Virus record (IMG/VR): IMGVR_UViG_3300030430_003209
Location: 1-27,758 of that record
Length of the DNA: 27,758 nt
Strand: one strand, 5' to 3'
Source: a virus
Made by a program: the position numbers and the translations under genes. Position 1 is the first letter of the stretch. Each line of letters opens with the position of its first letter. Shown piece after piece: positions 9,031 through 15,177 of the stretch. Under the pieces are notes generated by a model that did not search any database, was not told the DNA's origin, and saw nothing but the letters and a program-made list of their open reading frames with translations.

Positions 9031-10142
9031 AAAAAATATTAATATTAATTTTAATAGTTTTAACTTCATGTGCTACGCCAAAAACTTGTTGTGGTCAATT
9101 TAGTTATAAAGGTTATGACTATGATATTAAAAATATATTAACTAATCAATTAAAGTTTTCTACAGTATACGCGGCTGTTAACGGTGGTACCTCTATATCT
9201 GATGTTAAAACGTTTTCTGTGATAGATGGTTTACAAACATCAACAATAGAAACTCCTTTTGATTATTCTCTTACAATAGGTATAAGAAAAATAGCTAGAT
9301 TTGGTTATGAAAATAAAGCTCAAACATTTTATGATGGTACAGAATCTAATTACACAGATGCTGCTACTGTAGGTAAAGTTCAAGGTTTTGAATATTTGTT
9401 TGAAATAGATTATGCTAGGCAGCAAGGTGTTGAATATATAGATCAACATCATTTCATTAGATATAGTTCTGATGACAACTGTGATGGTCCACTTTGTGTT
9501 GATCATTTTGCTGCTAAAGTAGAATATTTAAAGGATGGTTTTGCTGACGTTGAATATTTTGAATTATCAGAAAGGTACCGGTTCAAAAAAGATAAACATC
9601 TAGCATTTAGTATAGGCGCCGTGCATAGACTAGCAGAACCATACGGTTATGATCCGCTAAAAGACTGGATCTTGGATAATGGTAATTTGCATTACACTTA
9701 CTTAGCAATACAAGAAGGATATACTGTAGATGTATATAATAGTGAGTATAAAGATCCAAGCGGAACAACCGTAGCTAATAGTTCTGATGTTTGGAAAGAA
9801 GTTGTTATACCACAAGTACTTGCTGATTATACAGAAAAGAAAAGAAACGAATTAAATATAGTTATACAGCACTCTATAGTATTAGGTTTTGATTATTATA
9901 AATATAGTAAAGCTAAATGGCTACACGTTTGGGGTAATTTATTACCTTATCACTATAACGATGGTAGTGAGTTTAGTTATCATAATTATGTAGATGGTCA
10001 ATGGTACGATTATTCTGGTGGTATTATATTTGGTCAAAAACTAGATAAACAATTAGGTATTTTTGCTGAAGCTAAATATAGTAAATACTGGAACAGAGAG
10101 TGGTATGATTTTAAAATAGGTTTAAACTACGTAATAAGATAA
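9027..10142 (+). CDS. Predicted outer-membrane lipoprotein, beta-rich, unknown role
   Basis: 371 aa. The N-terminus is a lipoprotein signal peptide (MKKILILILIVLTSC) with lipobox L12-T-S-C15. The rest is rich in Tyr and alternating hydrophobic/polar residues, and the C-terminus (GGIIFGQKLDKQLGIFAEAKYSKYW..YDFKIGLNYVIR) resembles paired beta-hairpins of an outer-membrane barrel. It overlaps the T9SS-tagged gene by 4 nt, so the two are probably co-translated. Phage-encoded lipoproteins sometimes block superinfection at the receptor; that role is only a guess here. No enzyme motif was seen. Confidence 0.8.
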   Translation: MKKILILILIVLTSCATPKTCCGQFSYKGYDYDIKNILTNQLKFSTVYAAVNGGTSISDVKTFSVIDGLQTSTIETPFDYSLTIGIRKIARFGYENKAQTFYDGTESNYTDAATVGKVQGFEYLFEIDYARQQGVEYIDQHHFIRYSSDDNCDGPLCVDHFAAKVEYLKDGFADVEYFELSERYRFKKDKHLAFSIGAVHRLAEPYGYDPLKDWILDNGNLHYTYLAIQEGYTVDVYNSEYKDPSGTTVANSSDVWKEVVIPQVLADYTEKKRNELNIVIQHSIVLGFDYYKYSKAKWLHVWGNLLPYHYNDGSEFSYHNYVDGQWYDYSGGIIFGQKLDKQLGIFAEAKYSKYWNREWYDFKIGLNYVIR

Positions 10143-10143
10143 T

Positions 10144-10539
10144 ATGCCAGGAAGTGTAAGACAAAATAATATGTTTGAAGCATCACCTTTTGATTTTAAG
10201 CAACAAGGTAATCCTTTTCCTGTTACTAGTTGCGGTAGACGTAGAAACTTAGGTTCACCACTGTTTAAAGCAGAGCCACGAAGAACTATTGGTCGTGGCA
10301 AAAACTTTAATAAAGTTGCTAAAGATAAAAGTGCTAGAGGCGGAGCTGCAGGTGGTGGTATGACTGAAAAAGGCGTAAGAGAATATAGGCGTAAAAATCC
10401 TGGTAGTAAATTAAAAACAGCAGTAACTAGTAAAAATCCATCAAAAAAAGACGCTGCTAGACGTAAGTCTTTTTGCGCTAGATCAAGAAACTGGAAAAGT
10501 GAAAGAGGTTTAGCTGCAAGAAGAAGATGGCGTTGTTAA
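10144..10539 (+). CDS. Small very basic phage protein (resembles a marine-phage domain family)
   Basis: 131 aa, strongly Arg/Lys-rich. The N-terminal part has QQGNPFPVTSCGRRRN, and the C-terminal half has EKGVREYRRKNPGSKLKTAV, then KKDAARRKSFCARS and GLAARRRWRC. That C-terminal pattern resembles a conserved domain of unknown function seen in marine phages and some large viruses (I recall it as DUF6321; not checked). It begins one base after the lipoprotein stop. The charge suggests nucleic-acid binding, perhaps as a packaged virion protein. It opens a run of basic genes reaching 12626. Confidence 0.75.
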   Translation: MPGSVRQNNMFEASPFDFKQQGNPFPVTSCGRRRNLGSPLFKAEPRRTIGRGKNFNKVAKDKSARGGAAGGGMTEKGVREYRRKNPGSKLKTAVTSKNPSKKDAARRKSFCARSRNWKSERGLAARRRWRC

Positions 10540-10551
10540 AATAAAAAAAAT

Positions 10552-10776
10552 ATGAATAAAGAAAAACTAAAAAAAATAGCTAAAGAGTTAGAAAAAGCTA
10601 GTAACACACATGCTAATCAAGCTGAAAAAATAAATTCTTTGTTAAAGAAAAAATCACCTGCTTTAATAAAATTAAGTGCTAGTTGTAAAGCTGCTGCTAA
10701 ACGTAAATTTAAAGTTTATCCTAGTGCTTATGCTAATATGTGGGCAGCAAGAACACAAAGAAAAGGTAAGTGCTAA
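10552..10776 (+). CDS. Small basic hypothetical protein
   Basis: 74 aa. A Lys-rich helical N-terminus (KEKLKKIAKELEKASNTHANQAEKI) is followed by LSASCKAAAKRKFKVYPSAYAN and a WAARTQRKGKC end. The KRKFKVYPSAYAN segment is familiar from short hypothetical proteins of marine phages. No catalytic motif was seen. The stop codon abuts the next ATG. It probably binds nucleic acid or is a minor virion component, inferred from charge and neighbours only. Confidence 0.7.
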   Translation: MNKEKLKKIAKELEKASNTHANQAEKINSLLKKKSPALIKLSASCKAAAKRKFKVYPSAYANMWAARTQRKGKC

Positions 10777-11049
10777 ATGTATATTCAAAGTAATAATCCG
10801 TTTAAAAAGCGCATGGGTGATTTTAAACACTCTGATGCGCCAGATGCTAAAGGTAAGTTTAAAAGTTTATCACCATCAGCTCTTGCTAGTTGGATGATTA
10901 AATCTCGTAAAGGTAACTTATCTAGAATTATTAGTAGTTTAAACCAACAAGTTGTTTTTAATAGAGGTAAAAATCCTAGTTATGCTCGTAAAATGAAAAC
11001 TACTATGAATATAGTTAGAAAACGTATAGGTAAAAAGAAAGATGAGTAA
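10777..11049 (+). CDS. Small basic hypothetical protein with NPFKK N-terminus
   Basis: 90 aa, rich in Lys, Arg and Ser. It begins MYIQSNNPFKKRMGDF, closely matching the start of the gene at 12342 (MYVQKGNPFKKV). A central SLSPSALASWMIKSRKGNLSRIISSLNQQV stretch is probably helical. The end overlaps the next ORF by 8 nt (11042-11049). Function unknown; it belongs to the basic-protein run. Confidence 0.65.
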   Translation: MYIQSNNPFKKRMGDFKHSDAPDAKGKFKSLSPSALASWMIKSRKGNLSRIISSLNQQVVFNRGKNPSYARKMKTTMNIVRKRIGKKKDE

Positions 11050-11497
11050 AGCATATAGAGGTGTTTTAAAAGCTAGAATAAGTAAACTGTATGGTGGTAA
11101 TGTTACAGTTACAAAAGCTAGAAAACTAAAAGCTCGTAAAGGAGCTACAGCTAGAGATAAACAACTAGCTAATTGGTTTATAAACATGCAAACTAATAGA
11201 CCTTCACCTGTTAAACGTAAAGATCCTGTAGTTGGTACAGGTAAAAAACCAAAAGGTAGTGGAAGGCGTTTATACACTGATGAAAACCCTAAAGATACTG
11301 TACGTATTAAATTTGCTACACCAGCTGATGCTAGAGCGACCGTAGCTAAAGTAAAAAGAATAAAAAAGCCTTATGCACGTAAAATACAGATATTAACTGT
11401 AGGCGAACAGAGAGCTAAAGTAATGAAAAAAACACAAGTTGCAGCAATATTTAAAAGAGGTAAAGAAGCAATAAGAAAAGCAAGAAAAAATGTTTAA
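11042..11497 (+). CDS. Basic hypothetical protein, probable DNA-binding virion component
   Basis: 151 aa, very Lys/Arg-rich. Notable segments are VTVTKARKLKARKGATARDKQ, GTGKKPKGSGRRLYTDENPK, and a less charged middle (DTVRIKFATPADARATVAKV) that may form a small alpha/beta fold. It overlaps both neighbours by 8 nt, indicating translational coupling. No characterised family was recognised. The composition suits nucleic-acid binding. Confidence 0.7.
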   Translation: MSKAYRGVLKARISKLYGGNVTVTKARKLKARKGATARDKQLANWFINMQTNRPSPVKRKDPVVGTGKKPKGSGRRLYTDENPKDTVRIKFATPADARATVAKVKRIKKPYARKIQILTVGEQRAKVMKKTQVAAIFKRGKEAIRKARKNV

Positions 11498-12032
11498 AGA
11501 TTTTGACATATCAAGTTTTAAAAAAATGAAGCCACCAGGTGATAATACATTTGATACTTCACAAGAAGTTAAAGCTTTAAATAAAATACCTTTAAAAAAA
11601 GATTTTGTAAAAAAGTTTGATAATATAGAAGCTGCTTTTGCTAAAACAGCTAAAGAAAACAACGTAGAAAATTACGACAAAAAAATACCAGCTAAACTTA
11701 TTAAAGAGTCAGCACCAATAATATTAGAGTTAAAAAAACATTTTAATAGGCCTAGACCAAAAGTGTTAGCTAAAAAAATGAATATTAAAATGAATGATTA
11801 CGAAATGTCTTCTATGAAAACACCTTCGTATCCTTCAGGACACTCTGTTCAAGGCATATTAATAGCTAAAGTTTTAGGTGATAAATACCCTAAAGCTAAA
11901 TCAGCTTTTGTTAAAACAGGTGAAAATATATCTTATAGTAGAAGGGTTGCCCACGCTCACTATAAGTCAGATAGTAAAATGGGCGAAAAACTAGGTAACT
12001 CAATGTATAAACATATAAAAAACAAAATTTAA
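11490..12032 (+). CDS. PAP2-superfamily (class A-type) acid phosphatase
   Basis: 180 aa. The three PAP2 motifs are complete and correctly spaced: K82-x6-R89-P90, P115-S116-G117-H118, and S150-R151-x5-H157-x3-D161. In this family the second His is the phosphorylated nucleophile and the first His the acid, hydrolysing phosphomonoesters such as nucleotides, or lipid phosphates. No signal peptide and no transmembrane helices are visible, so this looks like a soluble cytoplasmic or virion-borne enzyme, unlike most secreted class A phosphatases or membrane PAP2 proteins. It overlaps the preceding basic gene by 8 nt. Its substrate is unknown. Confidence 0.9.
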   Translation: MFKDFDISSFKKMKPPGDNTFDTSQEVKALNKIPLKKDFVKKFDNIEAAFAKTAKENNVENYDKKIPAKLIKESAPIILELKKHFNRPRPKVLAKKMNIKMNDYEMSSMKTPSYPSGHSVQGILIAKVLGDKYPKAKSAFVKTGENISYSRRVAHAHYKSDSKMGEKLGNSMYKHIKNKI

Positions 12033-12033
12033 A

Positions 12034-12342
12034 ATGAAAAAAGATCCTGCAATGAAAATGAAAAAGGCTGCTATGAAAATGAAAAAAGCACCAACTAAGT
12101 TTAATGCAAAATTAAAAGCAGCTAGTAAAGCTGGTAAGTTAAGTGGTAAGTTTAAAGCAGCTGTTGACGCAGCACCTGTTAAAATGAAAAAAATGAAAGC
12201 TTCTGCTGCAACTATGAAAAAAGCAGCTATGAAACTTAAAAAAGAATCAGCTATGAAGCTTAAAAAATCAGGTATGATGATGAAAAAAGCTGCTATGATG
12301 ATGAAGAAAGCATCTGCAATGAAAATGAAAATGAAAAAGTAA
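12034..12342 (+). CDS. Lys/Met/Ala-repeat protein, histone-like
   Basis: 102 aa, of which about 35 are Lys and 19 are Met, most of the rest being Ala. It is built of imperfect repeats such as AMKMKKA, AMKLKKE and MMMKKAA, with no aromatic residue except a few Phe in the middle. There is no globular-fold signal. Such composition suggests DNA compaction in the virion or in the cell, by analogy with histone H1-like tails. The stop overlaps the next ATG (TAATG). It sits between the phosphatase and another basic gene. Confidence 0.7.
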   Translation: MKKDPAMKMKKAAMKMKKAPTKFNAKLKAASKAGKLSGKFKAAVDAAPVKMKKMKASAATMKKAAMKLKKESAMKLKKSGMMMKKAAMMMKKASAMKMKMKK

Positions 12343-12626
12343 TGTACGTTCAAAAAGGTAACCCCTTCAAGAAAGTAAAAAAAACAAAAGCTAAAGGCGG
12401 AGGCACTACTAAAGTGTGTCTGCCTAAAGCTAAAATTGCTAGTATGAGTCAAGCTGAAAGGCAAAAAGTTATACGAGCTAAACGTGCTGCTGGTAAAGCA
12501 GGTAAATATAGGCGTTCTAGCAAAAGCTTTGTTACTGGTACTAGTAGTGGTGGTAGTTTAAAAACTTGGGTAAAACAAGACTGGAGGCAAGTAGCTAATC
12601 CAAGTAAAAAATGTGGTGAAAAATAA
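12342..12626 (+). CDS. Small basic phage protein with Cys pair
   Basis: 94 aa. It starts MYVQKGNPFKKVKK, then has a conserved-looking block TTKVCLPKAKIASMSQAERQ and ends SLKTWVKQDWRQVANPSKKCGEK. The block and the Trp/Cys end are familiar from short hypothetical proteins of marine phages, but I cannot name the family with confidence. C45-region and C-terminal Cys residues could bind metal. It overlaps both neighbours by a single base. Function unknown. Confidence 0.7.
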   Translation: MYVQKGNPFKKVKKTKAKGGGTTKVCLPKAKIASMSQAERQKVIRAKRAAGKAGKYRRSSKSFVTGTSSGGSLKTWVKQDWRQVANPSKKCGEK

Positions 12627-13096
12627 TGGAAAAAATAAGTAAACATATAAGCTATAAAGAAGGTGTGTATAGCACAACAGCATTACGTAAGGATATAGCT
12701 AATAATCCTAACGAAGAGCAATTAAATAATATGAAGTTAATTGCTGAAAAAATATTTGAACCACTTAGAGCTTGGGTTGGTGGACCAATAAAAATAAATA
12801 GTTTTTTTAGAGGTGCTGATTTAAATAAAGCAATAGGTGGTAGTACTAGATCACAACATTGCAAAGGTCAAGCTATGGATATTGATGACACATTTGGATA
12901 TAAAACAAACGCAGAAATGTATCATTATATAAAAGATAATTTAGAGTTTGATCAAATGATATGGGAGTTTGGTGACGACAATAACCCTAACTGGGTACAC
13001 ATTAGTTACGTATCACATCGACCTAATAGAAAAAAATTAACTATTGCTTATAAAGAAAACGGTAGAACTAAATATAAACACGAAGCACATAAATAA
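12626..13096 (+). CDS. M15-type peptidoglycan peptidase, probable endolysin
   Basis: 156 aa. The zinc-site pattern of M15 D,D-/L-Ala-D-Glu peptidases is present: SQH78-x6-D85 (SxHxxGxAxD), E114 in MIWEFGD as catalytic base, and H125 in NPNWVHISY. The family cleaves peptide crosslinks in peptidoglycan. There is no signal peptide, so it would need a holin or other access route to the periplasm, as usual for phage endolysins. It overlaps the preceding basic gene by one base and precedes the beta-rich virion genes. A tail-associated role is an alternative. Confidence 0.88.
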   Translation: MEKISKHISYKEGVYSTTALRKDIANNPNEEQLNNMKLIAEKIFEPLRAWVGGPIKINSFFRGADLNKAIGGSTRSQHCKGQAMDIDDTFGYKTNAEMYHYIKDNLEFDQMIWEFGDDNNPNWVHISYVSHRPNRKKLTIAYKENGRTKYKHEAHK

Positions 13097-13102
13097 AATA
13101 AT

Positions 13103-13522
13103 ATGGCAACAACTACAGCAACAATAACAATAAACAGTACAGACTTGTTAACAGATGAATTATCTTTATCAACTACATGTACACTAACACAAACAGGTTC
13201 AGACACAGGTGTAGAAGATACAACTGGTTTAAACAGAAAAAAGATAACGTCAACAGCAAAAGGAACTGCTAGTGGTCAAATAACATTATATACTGCAGAT
13301 GATTTTGCAGCTATACCATATTTGTATATTAAAAACTTAGACACTACAGCTGGTAATAAAATATTCATATACGACGACACTACTACTGGTGATCCACTAC
13401 AGTTTCAATTAGATGCTAATGACTGGGGTTTTATACCTATGCATGGTGATAAAACATATAAAGCATACGCTACAACAAATCCTACTTCTATAGAATTTAT
13501 GGTAATAGGTAAAGATCAATAA
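13103..13522 (+). CDS. Small Thr-rich beta protein, probable virion component
   Basis: 139 aa. Starts MATTTATITINSTDLLTDEL and continues with alternating hydrophobic/Thr strands, ending SIEFMVIGKDQ. It is clearly related to the next gene (13552), which shares the MATTTAT start, a TGL(N/A)(R/K)K segment and the xxEFMVI end, so the two are tandem paralogues. No enzyme motif. The composition and place suit a head-decoration, neck or fibre-base protein. The ATG follows AAATAAAATAAT without a Shine-Dalgarno sequence. Confidence 0.75.
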   Translation: MATTTATITINSTDLLTDELSLSTTCTLTQTGSDTGVEDTTGLNRKKITSTAKGTASGQITLYTADDFAAIPYLYIKNLDTTAGNKIFIYDDTTTGDPLQFQLDANDWGFIPMHGDKTYKAYATTNPTSIEFMVIGKDQ

Positions 13523-13551
13523 ATAACAAACAAATAAATAAATAAAAAAAC

Positions 13552-13953
13552 ATGGCAACAACAACTGCAACTTTAACAATTAGTAGCGCAGATTTAACTA
13601 GTAATCCTTTATCTATAACTACTAGCTCTACGCTTTATAAAGCTGGAACTACAATAGGTTTAGAGCAAACTACAGGTTTAGCTAAGAAAGTATACGCTGC
13701 TGCTCAGAGTAACACTACGCTTATTAGTGCTGGTGATTATGCTGATGACACTCACTCTAGAATATATATAAGAAACTCAGGTAGTTCTACTACTGATTTT
13801 TTTACTGTAACTATTGCTAGTGGTAATAGTGTTATAGGTAGATTATATGGTGGTGACTTCTTGTTCATTCCTTATGAAGGAGAAGAAGACATAGATATAT
13901 CTTCTAGTGCAACTAATATGGAACTAGAATTTATGGTTATAAACGAAGGATAA
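13552..13953 (+). CDS. Small Thr/Ser-rich beta protein, paralogue of preceding gene
   Basis: 133 aa. Begins MATTTATLTISSADLTSNPLS and ends NMELEFMVINEG, parallel to the product of 13103-13522. The predicted content is almost all beta strand. The 29-nt gap before it is pure A/T-rich spacer (repeated AAATAAATAA). A probable structural protein, perhaps forming a mixed oligomer with its paralogue; the exact position in the virion is unknown. Confidence 0.75.
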   Translation: MATTTATLTISSADLTSNPLSITTSSTLYKAGTTIGLEQTTGLAKKVYAAAQSNTTLISAGDYADDTHSRIYIRNSGSSTTDFFTVTIASGNSVIGRLYGGDFLFIPYEGEEDIDISSSATNMELEFMVINEG

Positions 13954-13954
13954 T

Positions 13955-14281
13955 ATGGCTTTTACAGCCTTACACAATATAGACTCATCTGTAGATGGTC
14001 AAGAAGTAGAATTAATAGCAAGAGGAGAAAACGCTGGTAATTTAAAATCTATACTATTGACTAATATAGATAGTGCTGCTATAACAGTAGATCTTTATAT
14101 TTTTGATGCTTCAACTGGTACGAAATACCATTTACTTTTTGGTGTATCTTTACCAGTTGGCGCTTCTTTATTATTAGATAATAGCAGTATGTTATCTTTT
14201 AATAATACTTCAAATGGTTTTTCGTTAAACTTAAAATTAGGTAGTGCTTCAGATTTAATAAACGTTTTAATTAAAAAATAA
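13955..14281 (+). CDS. Small beta-rich hypothetical virion protein
   Basis: 108 aa. Composed of short strands (VELIARGENAG, SILLTNIDSAAITVDLYIFD, LPVGASLLLDN) that resemble a jelly-roll or decoration-type fold. It starts one base after its neighbour's stop. The ITVDLYIFDASTGTKYHLL segment and the GASLLLDN turn are similar to short phage structural proteins I have seen, but no family name can be given. Structural role inferred from the neighbourhood. Confidence 0.7.
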   Translation: MAFTALHNIDSSVDGQEVELIARGENAGNLKSILLTNIDSAAITVDLYIFDASTGTKYHLLFGVSLPVGASLLLDNSSMLSFNNTSNGFSLNLKLGSASDLINVLIKK

Positions 14282-14283
14282 TT

Positions 14284-14445
14284 ATGAAATTTATAGGTCA
14301 ATATATACAAGGTTTTATATCTAGATTTAGAAATACTGTTTTTTTTGAAACAGATACTATTATGATGAGTGATTTACCTACATCAGATCCTGGTGTAGCT
14401 GGTCAACTATGGAACGATAGTGGTACTGTAAAAGTATCTTCATAA
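14284..14445 (+). CDS. 53-aa tail-fibre-like mini-protein
   Basis: The ORF ATG..TAA encodes 53 residues. The start (MKFIGQYIQGFISRFRNTVF) resembles the N-termini of phage tail-fibre or receptor-binding proteins that continue FRNDVYLE, and the end (LPTSDPGVAGQLWNDSGTVK) resembles a motif common near fibre C-termini. The long shaft expected between them is absent. It starts two bases after the preceding stop and lies 14 bases before the next gene. It may be a deletion remnant or a real small adaptor; the reading frame is intact. Confidence 0.6.
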   Translation: MKFIGQYIQGFISRFRNTVFFETDTIMMSDLPTSDPGVAGQLWNDSGTVKVSS

Positions 14446-14459
14446 TTAATATAAAATAA

Positions 14460-14858
14460 ATGAGTGCAAGAAGAACATTTTTAAAAAACAAAAATAGTAA
14501 AAGATTACTTACTAATTTAAAAAAACCTAATGCTATTAGTTTAAATGGTTATTTTCCTTTATATAAAACAAAGCAAGAAGCTATAAATGTTAGTCCTGAA
14601 CTAGACTTTCATGTTCATGTAATAGAAGATGTAGAGTACTATATGCCTAACGGTTTAGTAATGAATGTTACACAGTTTCATGGTAATCACAATGATGAAA
14701 TAGTAATTAAATCTATAGATGCAGCAGCAGAAGAAGTTGTTGAAACAGTAGAAGAAGCTGTTGATATAGAAGTTCAAGAAGTTGTTGAGCCAGTAGTTGT
14801 TCAACAACAAGTAACAACACCCGTTAATACAACTATTCGTACAAGCGGCGGATATTAA
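14460..14858 (+). CDS. Hypothetical protein with acidic Val/Glu-rich tail, virion-associated candidate
   Basis: 132 aa. A basic start (MSARRTFLKNKNSKRLL) is followed by a compact segment GYFPLYKTKQEAINVSPE, then HVHVIEDVEYYMPNGLVM, FHGN and a low-complexity tail of Val, Glu and Gln repeats (about 85-118). The YKTKxEA...YYMPNG pattern is reminiscent of small domains attached to phage fibre and tail proteins. No catalytic motif. Position next to the fibre-like mini-gene suggests a tail role, with low certainty. Confidence 0.65.
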   Translation: MSARRTFLKNKNSKRLLTNLKKPNAISLNGYFPLYKTKQEAINVSPELDFHVHVIEDVEYYMPNGLVMNVTQFHGNHNDEIVIKSIDAAAEEVVETVEEAVDIEVQEVVEPVVVQQQVTTPVNTTIRTSGGY

Positions 14859-14876
14859 CATTATAAATTAAAAAAT

Positions 14877-15128
14877 ATGACAGAATTTAGTAAAAAATTT
14901 TTAGCTAAATCACCTTTAAGAGGTGGTTTATTAGCACTAGGAAGAGTTATAATGTCACCAAGAGCTAATACATCTAGATTTATACCAAGTCAAGATTCTA
15001 AAAGTAAAAGAACATATTCATACAGTATAAAAGACGTAATGAAAGACGCAAAAGCTGGTGTAGATAAAAAAGAAATTTTAAAAAAATTTAAAGAGTCTAT
15101 GACTGCAGGACCACAATATTACTTATAA
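14877..15128 (+). CDS. Small basic hypothetical protein
   Basis: 83 aa. It starts MTEFSKKFLAKSPLRGGLL, followed by a Ser/Arg-rich linker and a helical KDVMKDAKAGVDKKEILKKF stretch, ending MTAGPQYYL. It is the last gene of the plus-strand block; the terminator hairpin begins 3 bases after its stop. No family recognised. Confidence 0.65.
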   Translation: MTEFSKKFLAKSPLRGGLLALGRVIMSPRANTSRFIPSQDSKSKRTYSYSIKDVMKDAKAGVDKKEILKKFKESMTAGPQYYL

Positions 15129-15130
15129 AA

Positions 15131-15160
15131 AAAGGGAGCAATTAAGCTCCCTTTATTTTT
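15131..15160. terminator. Bidirectional intrinsic terminator between convergent blocks
   Basis: A perfect 9-bp stem, AAAGGGAGC (15131-15139) with GCTCCCTTT (15146-15154), encloses a 6-base AATTAA loop. An A-run precedes it and TTTATTTTTTT follows, so each strand reads a hairpin followed by a U-rich tract. It lies between the plus-strand stop at 15128 and the minus-strand stop at 15178, so it can end both transcripts. Confidence 0.92.
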
Positions 15161-15177
15161 TTAACTTGTTTTATAAA

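Noticed and set aside
10676-10897. 73-codon plus-strand ORF spanning two basic genes
   Set aside because: It overlaps two abutting genes in a different frame, and its hydrophobic sequence looks like a frame shadow.
12000-12464. 154-codon reverse ORF rich in Phe, Ile and Ala resembling a membrane protein
   Set aside because: It is the antisense shadow of the Lys/Met/Ala-repeat gene; Lys and Met codons reversed give Phe and His/Ile.
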